Shown here: one piece after another, positions 16,931 through 26,486 of the stretch
Numbering within the stretch: the first letter of the stretch is position 1
Layout of the letters: each line of letters opens with the position of its first letter
DNA from: Methylomonas sp. ZR1
GTDB lineage: Bacteria; Pseudomonadota; Gammaproteobacteria; Methylococcales; Methylomonadaceae
Direction: 5' to 3'
DNA: 64,000 nt
Assembly (NCBI RefSeq): GCF_013141865.1
Contig: NZ_RCST01000001.1
Span: 4,154,001 to 4,218,000 of the forward strand
Program-made: the position numbers and the translations under genes
Notes under the pieces: model-generated
The model's database searches: none
Told to the model about the DNA's origin: nothing
What the model saw: only the letters and a program-made list of their open reading frames with translations

Positions 16931-17416
16931 ATGAACAACATCAAACCTATCCCCGACGGTCACCACACCTTAACTCCTTACCTGGTAGTGCGCGGCGCGG
17001 CGGCGGCACTGGAATTTTATGCAAAAGCCTTTTCTGCCACCGAGCTGTTGCGTCTGCACGCACCCGGCGGCGCGATTGCCCACGCCGAATTCAAAATCGG
17101 CGATTCGCATTTCATGCTGGCCGACGAAAGTCCCAATTGCGGCGACATATCGCCACAGGCGCTGGGCGATACGCCGGTAAAATTGCATCTCTACGTCACT
17201 GATACCGACGCGGTGTTCGCCGCCGCCATACAAGCCGGTGCGGCGGAAATCATGCCGCCCACCAACCAGTTCTGGGGCGACCGAATGGGCGCAGTGACCG
17301 ACCCATTCGGCCATAAATGGCTGATCGCCACGCACATCGAAGATGTCGACCCCAGCGAATTTCAGGGCAGAATGGAGGCTTTCTTCGCCGCTCAGGCAAC
17401 AGCCGGTAAACCTTAA
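16931..17416 (+). CDS. VOC-superfamily protein (PhnB/glyoxalase-like)
   Basis: 161 residues with CAGGAG 8 bp before the ATG. PhnB-like VOC features: LTPYLVVRGAAAALEFYAKAFSATEL, HAEFKIGDSHFMLADE, LHLYVTDTDAVFAAAIQAGA and WGDRMGAVTDPFGHKWLIATH. VOC proteins bind a divalent metal in paired beta-alpha-beta-beta-beta modules and act as glyoxalases, isomerases, dioxygenases or resistance proteins. The particular activity is not identifiable. VOC and SRPBCC genes commonly accompany ECF42 and DGPF genes. Confidence 0.88.
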   Translation: MNNIKPIPDGHHTLTPYLVVRGAAAALEFYAKAFSATELLRLHAPGGAIAHAEFKIGDSHFMLADESPNCGDISPQALGDTPVKLHLYVTDTDAVFAAAIQAGAAEIMPPTNQFWGDRMGAVTDPFGHKWLIATHIEDVDPSEFQGRMEAFFAAQATAGKP

Positions 17417-17458
17417 ATCGGCCGATTTCGGCATCCTCGCACCTTTAAAGGAAGCAAT

Positions 17459-17866
17459 ATGAACAAACAAATATTCATCAATCTGGCGGTAAAACATCTC
17501 GATCAATCCGTGGCGTTTTTTACCGCGCTCGGCTACACCTTTAACGCGCAATTTACCGATGAGACCGCGACCTGCATGATCGTCAGCGAGAACATCTTCG
17601 TCATGCTGTTGACGGAAGACAAGTTCCGCACGTTTACGCCTAATAGCATTTGCGACGCCACCAAAAGCACGGAAGTACTGATCTGCTTATCCTGCCAAAG
17701 CCGCGACGAGGTGGACGGCATGGTAAGCAAGGCGGTCGCCGCTGGCGGCAGCACCTATAACCAGCCGCAAGACCATGGCTTTATGTATGCGCACGGTTTT
17801 CAGGATTTGGATGGCCATATCTGGGAACTGGTCTACATGGCACCGGATGCGGTATCCCAAAACTAA
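17459..17866 (+). CDS. VOC-superfamily protein (glyoxalase/bleomycin-resistance type)
   Basis: 135 residues, AAAGGA 7 bp before the ATG. FINLAVKHLDQSVAFFTALGYTFNAQFTDETATCMIVSENIFVMLL and YNQPQDHGFMYAHGFQDLDGHIWELVYM show one VOC module pair with the metal-ligand HxxE-type ending GHIWELVY. It is a separate subfamily from the PhnB-like neighbours. Enzymatic role unknown. It lies 42 bp after the previous VOC gene and 11 bp before a DGPF gene, so it is probably cotranscribed with both. Confidence 0.87.
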   Translation: MNKQIFINLAVKHLDQSVAFFTALGYTFNAQFTDETATCMIVSENIFVMLLTEDKFRTFTPNSICDATKSTEVLICLSCQSRDEVDGMVSKAVAAGGSTYNQPQDHGFMYAHGFQDLDGHIWELVYMAPDAVSQN

Positions 17867-17877
17867 CGGAGAACGCG

Positions 17878-18234
17878 ATGAAATATATGCTACTGATTTA
17901 TCTCGAAGAACACAGCCTGGACGAAGCCGACCGGCAGGCCTGTTATGCCGAATCCACCCAGCTCGCGCACCAATTGAAAGCCAACAGCCAATATCTGGCC
18001 GCCAGTCCGTTGCAACCCACAGCCATGGCTACCAGCGTGCGGGTGCGCGACGGCAAACGCTTTATCACCGATGGCCCGTTCGCGGAAACCCGCGAACAAC
18101 TGGGCGGCTATTATCTGGTCGACGTCCCGGATCTGGACGCGGCTCTCGCTATCGCCGAACAGATTCCGATGGCGCGCAAGGGTACCGTCGAAGTGCGGCC
18201 GCTGATTGAGATTCCGGGTTTGCCCGGCGATTGA
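17878..18234 (+). CDS. YCII/DGPF-domain protein (second copy)
   Basis: 118 residues with GGAGAA 7 bp upstream. MLLIYLEEHSLDEAD, VRVRDGKRFITDGPFAETREQLGGYYLVDV and AEQIPMARKGTVEVRPL match the DGPF family and align along their length with the protein at 16417. Two DGPF copies in one run are usual for ECF42 loci. Confidence 0.9.
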   Translation: MKYMLLIYLEEHSLDEADRQACYAESTQLAHQLKANSQYLAASPLQPTAMATSVRVRDGKRFITDGPFAETREQLGGYYLVDVPDLDAALAIAEQIPMARKGTVEVRPLIEIPGLPGD

Positions 18235-18259
18235 ACTTACCATGCTTTAGGAGAAGACC

Positions 18260-18820
18260 GTGATCAAAACCATCCTTATCGTTCTCGTCGTCATAGTCGT
18301 CGCGCTACTGATCTATGCGGCAAGCAAACCCGATACCTTCCGCGTACAACGCTCGATCACCATCAAAGCGGCCCCGGATAAGATTTTTCCGTTGATCAGC
18401 GATTTGCACAATATGCAAACCTGGTCGGCTTGGGAGAAAGTCGATCCGGGCATGAAGCGCTCATACAGCGGCGCAGCCAGCGGTCCCGGCGCGGTCTACG
18501 AATGGGAAGGCAACAAGGAGATAGGCCAGGGCCGCATGGAGATTCTGGAAACCAATCCACCGGTAAAGCTGATGCTGCGGCTGACTTTCATTAAGCCATT
18601 TCCAGCCGAAAACACCGTGGAATTTACGCTACAAACCGAAGGCGTTGTTACTCATGTCACTCAGGCCATATACGGCCCCAGCCCCTTCCTCTCTAAAGTG
18701 ATGAGCCTGGTGTTCAGCATGGACAAAATGATAGGCGGCAAATTCGAGGAAGGTTTAGCCGAGCTAAAGACCATCGCCGAAAAGTCATCATCTATTTCAA
18801 TTTCAGAGGACAAGCCATGA
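18260..18820 (+). CDS. SRPBCC-family protein with N-terminal membrane anchor
   Basis: 186 residues. One hydrophobic helix (ILIVLVVIVVALLIYAA) precedes a START/polyketide-cyclase-like domain with the opening FRVQRSITIKAAPDKIFPLISDLHNMQTWSAW, the normal SRPBCC entry. The fold makes a deep pocket for hydrophobic ligands; the ligand is unknown. The final ATGA overlaps the next SRPBCC gene, so the two are translationally coupled. Confidence 0.87.
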   Translation: MIKTILIVLVVIVVALLIYAASKPDTFRVQRSITIKAAPDKIFPLISDLHNMQTWSAWEKVDPGMKRSYSGAASGPGAVYEWEGNKEIGQGRMEILETNPPVKLMLRLTFIKPFPAENTVEFTLQTEGVVTHVTQAIYGPSPFLSKVMSLVFSMDKMIGGKFEEGLAELKTIAEKSSSISISEDKP

Positions 18821-19293
18821 AGCCAACAGAACAAACAGCTGAATCGCGTGAATTAATGCTGACGCGCCTGATCGATGCGCCACCCGAGAAACTCTATAAA
18901 GCCTGGACCGAACCGGCACTGCTCAAGCAGTGGTTTTGTCCGAAGCCCTGGACCGTGGCTGAAGCCGAACTCGATGTCAGAGCCGGCGGCACCAGCATCA
19001 TCGTGATGCGTGGCCCGGACGGCGAGGAGTTTCCAAACCAAGGAATCTATCTTGAAGTCGTGCCAAACGAGCGTTTGGTGTTTACCGACGCCTATACCAG
19101 CGCCTGGGAACCCTCCGCCAAACCCTTCATGACCGGCATCATCACGTTTACACCTGAAGCCGGAAAAACCCGCTACACCGCGCGCGTGTTGCATTGGACC
19201 GCGGCAGACCGGAAAGCCCACGAGGAAATGGGCTTTCATGAAGGCTGGGGCAAGGCCACCGACCAACTGGCCGAGCTGGTAGCCGGCTTTTAA
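18817..19293 (+). CDS. SRPBCC/AHSA1-family protein
   Basis: 158 residues. The pattern LTRLIDAPPEKLYKAWTEPALLKQWFCPKPWTVAEAELDVRAGG and LVFTDAY ... MTGIITFTPEAGKTRYTARVLHWTAADRKAHEEMGFHEGWGKATDQLAEL is the AHSA1-like (activator of Hsp90 ATPase homologue) SRPBCC family common in ECF42 clusters. No membrane segment is present. It overlaps the previous gene by 4 bp. Confidence 0.88.
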   Translation: MKPTEQTAESRELMLTRLIDAPPEKLYKAWTEPALLKQWFCPKPWTVAEAELDVRAGGTSIIVMRGPDGEEFPNQGIYLEVVPNERLVFTDAYTSAWEPSAKPFMTGIITFTPEAGKTRYTARVLHWTAADRKAHEEMGFHEGWGKATDQLAELVAGF

Positions 19294-19340
19294 GACGGGA
19301 AAACCGGTCATTACTTTTTAACACTAACCGAGTAAACACC

Positions 19341-19757
19341 ATGCCCAAAATCACCCCATTTTTATGGTTCGACGACCAAGCCGAAGAGGCGATGAATTTT
19401 TACGTATCCATTTTCAAAAATTCGAAAGTCTTGAGCGTTACTCGCTACGGCGATGGCGGGCCGGGACCGAAGGGCAGCGTGATGACTGCCAATTTCGAGC
19501 TGGACGGACAGGTATTTACCGCGCTCAACGGCGGCCCGACGTACCCGATGCAAGCGTTTTCCCCAGCAATTTCCTTTGTCGTACACTGCGAAACTCAAGC
19601 AGAAGTGGACCACTATTGGGAAAAACTATCCGCGGGCGGCAAGCAGAATCAATGCGCCTGGCTGGAAGACAAATTCGGCGTAACCTGGCAGATCGTGCCG
19701 AATGTGCTGCTTGAATTGATCAGCGATCCCGACCCGGTAAAAAAGCCGGACGGGTGA
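19341..19757 (+). CDS. VOC-superfamily PhnB-like protein, probably frameshifted near its end
   Basis: 138 residues as read: ITPFLWFDDQAEEAMNFYVSIFKNSKV, FTALNGGPTYPMQAFSPAISFVVHCETQAEVDHYWEKLS and WLEDKFGVTWQIVPNVLLELI are classic PhnB-like VOC. The frame stops at KKPDG. The family normally continues to a tail like VMQAMLKM ... LAYAQ. Exactly that tail is encoded in another frame immediately after (RVMQAMLKMTKIDIDTL ... AYAQS, stop 19823-19825). One extra A in the six-A run at 19739-19744 would restore it. The restored stop TGA overlaps the beta-lactamase ATG as TGATG. Confidence 0.85.
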   Translation: MPKITPFLWFDDQAEEAMNFYVSIFKNSKVLSVTRYGDGGPGPKGSVMTANFELDGQVFTALNGGPTYPMQAFSPAISFVVHCETQAEVDHYWEKLSAGGKQNQCAWLEDKFGVTWQIVPNVLLELISDPDPVKKPDG

Positions 19758-19824
19758 TGCAGGCCATGCTGAAAATGACCAAAATAGACATAGACACCTT
19801 AAAACTAGCCTACGCACAATCCTG

Positions 19825-20607
19825 ATGAAACCGCTATTCGCCACTCTACTATTACTACTTGCCGGCCGGGTTAACGCCATCGAATGGGTGGATAGTCCTG
19901 CGCTCGCCACACTGTTCAGCGAAGCGGGCGTGCATGGCACTTTCGTAGCCTACGATGTCGATGCGGATAGGCTAATCGGCCACGACCAAATTCGCGCGGA
20001 AACCCGCTTCATCCCGGCCTCGACGTTCAAGATTGCCAATAGTTTGATCGGCTTGTCGGTAGGCGCGGTCAGTAGCGTAGACGAACCGTTGCCATACGGC
20101 GGCCAAGCACAAATGATCAAAGACTGGGAACGGGATATGGGCTTGCGCGAGGCGATCAAACTATCCAACGTGCCGATTTATCAAGCACTGGCCCGGCGCA
20201 TCGGCCATGAGCGGATGCGCGAGAGAGTTGCCAACCTGGGCTACGGTAACGCCGATATAGGAGATACGGTTGATCGGTTTTGGCTGGATGGTCCGCTGCA
20301 AATCAGCGCGGTGGAACAGACAGCATTTTTGGCCCGCTTGGCGCGGGATCAATTACCGCTCTCTGCCGATGTTCAGAGCAAAGTCCGGGAAATCATCATG
20401 CTCGAGCAAAGCGGCGAACGGGTTTTATACGGCAAAACCGGCTGGTTAAACGCGCCCAATACCGGTATCGGCTGGTGGGTGGGCTGGATCATGCACGGAA
20501 ATCGTCTGTACAGCTTTGCATTGAACATCGACATCACTCAAGCCGCCGACGCACCCAAGCGGGTAGAGTTGGGCAAGGCCTGTCTCAAGGCCTTGGGAAT
20601 ATTGTAA
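19825..20607 (+). CDS. Class D (OXA-type) beta-lactamase
   Basis: 260 residues with a signal peptide of about 18 residues (LLLLLAGRVNA). All class D motifs are present: STFK at 66-69 (catalytic Ser66 and carboxylatable Lys69), SNV at 114-116, YGN at 140-142, the FWLDGPLQIS stretch, and KTG at 204-206 followed by WxxxxxTGIGWWVG. The enzyme should hydrolyse beta-lactams in the periplasm; spectrum cannot be predicted. The gene follows the ECF42-associated run, and its start overlaps the restored stop of the VOC gene. No mobile-element context surrounds it, so it looks like a resident chromosomal gene. Confidence 0.93.
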   Translation: MKPLFATLLLLLAGRVNAIEWVDSPALATLFSEAGVHGTFVAYDVDADRLIGHDQIRAETRFIPASTFKIANSLIGLSVGAVSSVDEPLPYGGQAQMIKDWERDMGLREAIKLSNVPIYQALARRIGHERMRERVANLGYGNADIGDTVDRFWLDGPLQISAVEQTAFLARLARDQLPLSADVQSKVREIIMLEQSGERVLYGKTGWLNAPNTGIGWWVGWIMHGNRLYSFALNIDITQAADAPKRVELGKACLKALGIL

Positions 20608-20617
20608 TCGCAGGGTC

Positions 20618-21555
<938 letters not shown>

Positions 21556-21627
21556 GGTTTGCACCTTAATCATGACGGGTTGCGGCTATAATAGCACCCT
21601 TCGAATCACGGATAAGCTCCCAAAGCC

Positions 21628-23058
21628 ATGCAATTACCCAACTATTCAACCGCCCGCGTGCTGGTGGTCGGCGACCTGATGCTGGATCGTTACTGGCACG
21701 GCGCCACTTCACGGATTTCCCCGGAAGCGCCGGTGCCGGTGGTGCACGTCAAACAAGACGAACAACGGGCGGGCGGCGCCGGTAACGTGGCGCTAAATAT
21801 CGCCGCGCTGGGTGCAAAAGTATCGCTGCTGGGTTTTACCGGCGAAGACGAAGCGGCAATGGCGTTGAAGGCTTTGCTGCAACAAGCCAAGGTCTTGTGT
21901 ATGTTTCAGGCGGTGCCGGGCTATCCGACCATTACTAAATTGCGGGTGATGAGCCGGCATCAGCAGTTGATCCGGCTGGATTTTGAAGACGGTTTTAACA
22001 ATGTCGATAGCGATGCGTTACTGCATCTATACCATGCCGAGATGATGCAATCGCAAGTGATCGTGCTTTCCGATTACGGTAAAGGCACCCTAAGCCAAGT
22101 GCAACAATTCATCAAATTGGCTAAGCAGTTGCACAAGCCGGTATTGGTCGATCCGAAAGGCAGCGATTTTTCGATTTACCGGCAAGCCACGCTGATTACG
22201 CCCAACCTCAGCGAATTTGAAGCGGTGGTGGGCCGCTGCGCCGACCAGCAGCAAATCGTCGAGCGCGGCATGAATTTGTTGACCGAGTTGGATTTACAAG
22301 CGCTGTTGGTCACGCGCGGCGAAAATGGCATGACCCTGCTCAGCAAGGACGCCGAACCCTTACACCTACCGACTCACGCCCGCGAGGTTTTCGATGTCAC
22401 CGGCGCCGGCGACACCGTCATTTCCGTGCTGGCCGCCAGCCTGGCCGCGAAAAAACCGCTGGCCGAAGCCACGCAACTGGCTAATATCGGCGCCGGCATC
22501 GTCGTCGGCAAAATGGGCACCGCCACCGTCAACACTGACGAATTGCATGCCGCTTTGCAAGGCCCACGCGCCCATCACAAAGGCGTCTGCAGCCTACCGG
22601 ACCTGCTGGCTGAGCGCGCCGCCGCCAAACAAAACGGCGAAAAAGTCGTCGCCACCAACGGCTGCTTCGACATCCTGCATCCCGGCCACGTCCGTTACCT
22701 GCAACAAGCTAAAACCCTGGGCGACCGCTTGGTGGTGTTGGTCAACAGTGACGCCTCGGTGCAACGCCTGAAAGGCCCGGAGCGCCCGGTCAACAAACTG
22801 GATCATCGCATGGAAATGTTGGCCGCGCTGGAATGCGTGGACTGGGTGGTGGAATTTGAGCAAGACACCCCCAAGGAAGTCATCGACCAATTACTGCCGG
22901 ACATTCTGGTCAAAGGCGGCGACTACACCGACATCACCAGCATCGCCGGCCACGAAAGTGTATTGGCGAATGGCGGCGAGGTGAAGATCTTGTCGTTTAT
23001 TGAGGGGCATTCGACGACTTCGATTATTCAGACGATTAGAGATAAAACTGGCAACTAG
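21628..23058 (+). CDS. hldE: Bifunctional heptose-7-phosphate kinase / heptose-1-phosphate adenylyltransferase
   Basis: 476 residues, full length. N-terminal ribokinase-like domain: [44 protein letters not shown], and the anion-hole motif [20 protein letters not shown]-terminal nucleotidyltransferase (from about 335): [48 protein letters not shown] and [12 protein letters not shown]. It makes ADP-heptose for the LPS inner core in the cytosol. A TATAAT at 21587-21592 lies in the 72-bp divergent gap with arsC. Confidence 0.96.
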   Translation: MQLPNYSTARVLVVGDLMLDRYWHGATSRISPEAPVPVVHVKQDEQRAGGAGNVALNIAALGAKVSLLGFTGEDEAAMALKALLQQAKVLCMFQAVPGYPTITKLRVMSRHQQLIRLDFEDGFNNVDSDALLHLYHAEMMQSQVIVLSDYGKGTLSQVQQFIKLAKQLHKPVLVDPKGSDFSIYRQATLITPNLSEFEAVVGRCADQQQIVERGMNLLTELDLQALLVTRGENGMTLLSKDAEPLHLPTHAREVFDVTGAGDTVISVLAASLAAKKPLAEATQLANIGAGIVVGKMGTATVNTDELHAALQGPRAHHKGVCSLPDLLAERAAAKQNGEKVVATNGCFDILHPGHVRYLQQAKTLGDRLVVLVNSDASVQRLKGPERPVNKLDHRMEMLAALECVDWVVEFEQDTPKEVIDQLLPDILVKGGDYTDITSIAGHESVLANGGEVKILSFIEGHSTTSIIQTIRDKTGN

Positions 23059-23099
23059 GCCATGCCGTCAATACAATGTATGTATAAGACTGGCGTTCT

Positions 23100-23363
23100 A
23101 TGATTTCATTTGGGCAAGAGAAAAATGAATTGCTCAAGCAAAGTCGAGGCATCGGCTTTGAGGAGATTATCGCGGCAATCAATGCAGGAAAAATACTCGA
23201 TGTATTTGAGCATCCCGATCAAATACGCTATCCGCAACAAAAAATTTATGTCGTTGAAGCGCTTGATTATGTGTATTTGGTGCCATTTTTGCGGAACGAA
23301 GACGGCATCTTTCTTAAAACCATCATTCCAAGTCGCAAAGCCAAAAAACGTTACAAAGGGTAA
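23100..23363 (+). CDS. BrnT-like toxin-type small protein
   Basis: 87 residues. ISFGQEKNELLKQSRGIGFEEIIAAINAGKILDVFEHPDQIRYPQQKIYVVEALDYVYLVPFLRNEDGIFLKTIIPSRKAKKRY follows the plan of the BrnT/RelE-fold toxins: a helix ending in GIGFEEI, a middle pair of strands and a basic C-terminus. It is 4 bp from a small ribbon-helix-helix-like gene, the expected antitoxin partner. The similarity to BrnT is my reading of the pattern, not a verified match. Confidence 0.72.
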   Translation: MISFGQEKNELLKQSRGIGFEEIIAAINAGKILDVFEHPDQIRYPQQKIYVVEALDYVYLVPFLRNEDGIFLKTIIPSRKAKKRYKG

Positions 23364-23367
23364 AGCC

Positions 23368-23634
23368 ATGTTCGATGATGAAGAGATGTCGATATTAAAC
23401 GCATTGGAAAATGACCAATTGGTACGTAGCATCAATGCCGATGAAGAAATTGCTTTGGCAAAACAGGCCGCTAAAGAATATCTATCAAAATCAAAAAACG
23501 TCACTATTCGCCTTAGTTTGGGCGATGTGACATTAATTAAAAACCGGGCTCAAGATGTTGGTATCCCGTATCAAACGCTAATTTCTTCGCTGGTACATCA
23601 ATATGCAACGGGCAAAATACGATTGGAAACTTAA
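23368..23634 (+). CDS. CopG/BrnA-like antitoxin
   Basis: 88 residues from the ATG at 23368; an earlier in-frame start at 23110 runs through the toxin gene in another frame and was rejected. KNVTIRLSLGDVTLIKNRAQDVGIPYQTLISSLVHQYATGKI is a C-terminal ribbon-helix-helix of the CopG type, typical of BrnA-like antitoxins. The acidic N-terminus (FDDEEMSILNALEN) would wrap the toxin. Toxin-first order is that of brnTA. Confidence 0.75.
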   Translation: MFDDEEMSILNALENDQLVRSINADEEIALAKQAAKEYLSKSKNVTIRLSLGDVTLIKNRAQDVGIPYQTLISSLVHQYATGKIRLET

Positions 23635-23676
23635 GAAGTGTCGCGACATCAATAAATCATGTGCTGAAGGCAACTC

Positions 23677-23877
23677 ATGAAAACTGACGCCGAAATCATC
23701 CATAGCGGATTCGAATCGATTTTTTCAACCTTAGGCATGGTTGATGCCGAGCGGTTTATCATGCTGATTAAGCGCGACAAATTCGATTACACTCAGTGGC
23801 AAAAACAACTCTGGCCGAACGAGTCTGTAGAATCTTTATCTGCCCTAGCTCAGCGGGATTGGGAACAATTTTCCTGA
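23677..23877 (+). CDS. Small conserved hypothetical protein
   Basis: 66 residues, including GMVDAERFIMLIKRDKFDYTQWQKQLWPNESVESLSALAQ. Helical and acidic, with a pattern (AERFIxLIxRxxFDYTxWQ) that I recall from small proteins near toxin-like genes in several genomes, but no function is known to me. It follows the toxin/antitoxin-like pair by 42 bp and precedes ubiA. Confidence 0.6.
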   Translation: MKTDAEIIHSGFESIFSTLGMVDAERFIMLIKRDKFDYTQWQKQLWPNESVESLSALAQRDWEQFS

Positions 23878-23933
23878 ATTTGCCGCGAACTTCAATAACA
23901 GACAATCGCTCTCCCAAAAGAATTGCTTTTCGA

Positions 23934-24797
23934 ATGATTAACCTAAAAGACCGCCTCCACCAATACTGGCTACTGGCCCGCTTTGATAAACCCATCGGCA
24001 TTTTCATTTTGCTGTGGCCGACATTATGGGCCTTGTGGATTGCCGGTGACGGTAGGCCGGACGGTTTGGTGCTGACCGTGTTCGTCGCGGGCGTGGTGTT
24101 GATGCGAGCGGCGGGTTGCGTGATTAACGATTACGCCGACAAGGATTTCGATCCGCATGTGGATCGTTGCAAGCTACGGCCTATCGCAGCCGGCAAGGTT
24201 AGCCCGAAGGAAGCTTTGATTGTATTTGCGGTATTGTGTCTGACCGCGTTCGGTTTGGTGCTGCTGCTGAATGGGTACACGATTGGCTTGTCCTTCATCG
24301 GCGCGTTTCTGGCGGCCAGTTATCCGTTCATGAAGCGCTTTACCCATTTGCCCCAGGCTTACCTGGGCGCGGCGTTTGGGTTTGCTGTGCCGATGGCGTT
24401 TGCCGCGCAAATCAACGAAATCCCCTTGGTGGGCTGGATTTTATATTTAGCGGTGCTGCTCTGGGCGCTGGTGTACGACACCATGTACGCCATGGTGGAC
24501 ATTGACGACGATTTGAAAATCGGCGTGAAATCGACGGCCATTTTGTTCGGCAAACGGGTGCGGGAAATTACCGCTGGTCTACAAGTTGTGATTATCGGCT
24601 TGTTGCTTACAGTGGGCACGATGCAACAGCTCAGTTGGCCCTATTACGCCGGCTTGTTGGTCGCCAGCGGTCTGGCGGTTTACCAGCAAAAATTGATTTT
24701 TCATTTCGATAAACCCAGTTGTTTCAAGGCGTTTTTGAACAATAACTGGTTCGGTCTGGCAGTGTTTGTTGGCATTGTGTTGGCTTACTGGCAATAG
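23934..24797 (+). CDS. ubiA: 4-hydroxybenzoate octaprenyltransferase
   Basis: 287 residues from the ATG at 23934; the longer frame from 23796 overlaps the preceding gene. Motif 1 NDYADKDFDPHVDR (from residue 65) and motif 2 YDTMYAMVDIDDD hold the Mg-prenyl-diphosphate aspartates. About eight hydrophobic helices cover the rest. The N-terminus LLARFDKPIGIFILLWPTLWALW is specific to UbiA rather than MenA or COX10. It attaches the polyprenyl chain to 4-hydroxybenzoate in ubiquinone synthesis at the inner membrane. ubiC is not next to it. Confidence 0.95.
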   Translation: MINLKDRLHQYWLLARFDKPIGIFILLWPTLWALWIAGDGRPDGLVLTVFVAGVVLMRAAGCVINDYADKDFDPHVDRCKLRPIAAGKVSPKEALIVFAVLCLTAFGLVLLLNGYTIGLSFIGAFLAASYPFMKRFTHLPQAYLGAAFGFAVPMAFAAQINEIPLVGWILYLAVLLWALVYDTMYAMVDIDDDLKIGVKSTAILFGKRVREITAGLQVVIIGLLLTVGTMQQLSWPYYAGLLVASGLAVYQQKLIFHFDKPSCFKAFLNNNWFGLAVFVGIVLAYWQ

Positions 24798-24884
24798 CGG
24801 ATCGAGGCGCTTAGGTTTGGAAAATCTACCCAGCCTTTGTAGAACGGATTTTCAAACATACCCCAATTGATTTTAGGAGTTGCG

Positions 24885-25334
24885 ATGAACTATCAGGAGA
24901 TGCTCGCCGTGGCGTTTGCCGAAGCAAAAGCCGGTTTTGACGAAGGCGGCGTGCCGGTCGGCGCGGCCTTGTTCGATGCTGATGGCAGCTTGCTGGGCCG
25001 GGGCCGCAACCGCCGCGTGCAAGATAACGATCCGTCCGTGCACGGCGAAACCGATGCCTTCCGCAATGCCGGCCGGCAGACCAGTTACCGCGACAAAATT
25101 TTGGTCACCACCTTGGCACCGTGCTGGTATTGCTCGGGATTGATTCGGCAATTCAATATCGGCACGGTGGTTGTCGGCGAATCAAGCAACTTTTCCGGGC
25201 ATCTGGACTGGCTAAAAGAAGCCGGCGTCAAGATTGTGGAATTGAACGACCCCGTCTGCATCGAGTTGATGAGCCGTTTTATTGCTCAATCGCCAAAGAT
25301 TTGGTTTGAAGACATCGGTGAGGACTGTTGTTAA
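24885..25334 (+). CDS. Nucleoside/cytosine deaminase (CDA fold)
   Basis: 149 residues from the ATG at 24885 with TAGGAG 6 bp upstream. Zinc and catalytic motifs HGETDAF (His53, Glu55) and PCWYC (Cys80, Cys83) are intact. GGVPVGAALFDADGSLLGRGRNRRVQDNDPSVHGE and FSGHLDWLKEAGVKIVEL resemble the fungal-type cytosine deaminase and related bacterial deaminases more than guanine deaminase or TadA. Substrate therefore is probably cytosine or a related base, not proven. Confidence 0.88.
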   Translation: MNYQEMLAVAFAEAKAGFDEGGVPVGAALFDADGSLLGRGRNRRVQDNDPSVHGETDAFRNAGRQTSYRDKILVTTLAPCWYCSGLIRQFNIGTVVVGESSNFSGHLDWLKEAGVKIVELNDPVCIELMSRFIAQSPKIWFEDIGEDCC

Positions 25335-25598
25335 ACCGAGATTTGCCGCTGATTCTATCCGTTGAATAGCACAGCCGTAGAACCCAACTAAAAATCCCTT
25401 ACAAAATGGCATTGCTCTATGCGGTTATTTATTATAAAACGGCGAGAATGATGCGCTGATACCTAAAGGCGTTCTTCGCTGTCAAGCCTTCGAGAGTGGA
25501 ACAGGACTTCTCATTTCCCTGGGTTCACACATTCTCTGGGACGACGATATCCGATTTAATAAATTCTCGATCCATAATCTGCAAAGGAGTTTTCGTTT

Positions 25599-26246
25599 AT
25601 GAGTCTGTCCTTAGTCATCGGTAACAAAAATTACTCATCTTGGTCGTTACGGCCTTGGTTGTTTTTGAAATATCACGACATCGACTTCACGGAAATCCGC
25701 ATCCCGCTGTATCGAGAGGATTCGAAAGACAAACTGCTGCAATACTCGCCGACCGGTAAAGTACCGGTTTTGCTGGATGCTGAGCTTAAGGTTTGGGATT
25801 CGCTGGCAATATTGGAATATCTGGCGGAACGCTTTCCGCAAACCCAAGGCTGGCCGGAGGATTTTGCCGAACGCGCTGCGGCCCGCTCCTTGGCTGCCGA
25901 AATGCATTCCGGATTTACGGCGCTACGAACCTATTGCGGGATGAATTGCAAGCGAACACCCTCAGCCAAACCCTTGCCGGAAGCGGTGCATCCGGACATC
26001 GAACGTATCGGTGAAATTTGGCAACACTACCGGCAACTGCACCGCCACGACGGTCCGTGGTTATTCGGCCGTTTTACGATAGTCGATGCGATGTTCGCCC
26101 CCGTCGCCTTGCGATTTCACAGCTATCAACTGGCAACCAATAAAGAGGCTCAGGCCTATGTGGACTGGGTGCTGGCTTGCCCGGCTGTAAGCGCCTGGAT
26201 GGAAGCCGGCAAGTTGGAAAGCGAGGTAATCACCGCGTTTGAATAA
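25599..26246 (+). CDS. Glutathione S-transferase family protein
   Basis: 215 residues with AAAGGAG 9 bp upstream. N-terminal thioredoxin fold SLVIGNKNYSSWSLRPWLFLKYHDIDFTEIRIPL, YSPTGKVPVLLDAELKVWDSLAILEYLAERFP (the cis-Pro and the glutathione gamma-Glu binding SLAI) and an all-helical C-terminal domain with FGRFTIVDAMFAPVALR. It conjugates or isomerises electrophiles with glutathione; substrate unknown. The 264-bp gap before it holds no gene that I can see. Confidence 0.9.
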   Translation: MSLSLVIGNKNYSSWSLRPWLFLKYHDIDFTEIRIPLYREDSKDKLLQYSPTGKVPVLLDAELKVWDSLAILEYLAERFPQTQGWPEDFAERAAARSLAAEMHSGFTALRTYCGMNCKRTPSAKPLPEAVHPDIERIGEIWQHYRQLHRHDGPWLFGRFTIVDAMFAPVALRFHSYQLATNKEAQAYVDWVLACPAVSAWMEAGKLESEVITAFE

Positions 26247-26299
26247 GCGGTTTACAACGTTGCTTATAACCAAAATAAAATGGTCACTGCTCTACTGAA

Positions 26300-26476
26300 A
26301 TGATCGATATTTTCAAAACTGAGTTTTGCCGATATGCCAGTGCATATGTAAAAGACAACTGGAAACATCAACTCATTGACCAGCCATTAATCGGTCGTTC
26401 CTGTAATGCTTTTCTCCAGTTCATACCGGGGCATTCGAAACCTGAATTTCACCCACCCGAAAACACCGGTTTCTAA
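26300..26476 (+). CDS. Possible 58-residue ORF
   Basis: An open frame in the 240-bp gap between the GST and the RND pump, MIDIFKTEFCRYASAYVKD ... LQFIPGHSKPEFHPPENTGF. The composition looks protein-like, but there is no Shine-Dalgarno and I do not recognise it. It could be the relic of a longer gene or chance. Confidence 0.22.
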   Translation: MIDIFKTEFCRYASAYVKDNWKHQLIDQPLIGRSCNAFLQFIPGHSKPEFHPPENTGF

Positions 26477-26486
26477 ACCTTAAAAA

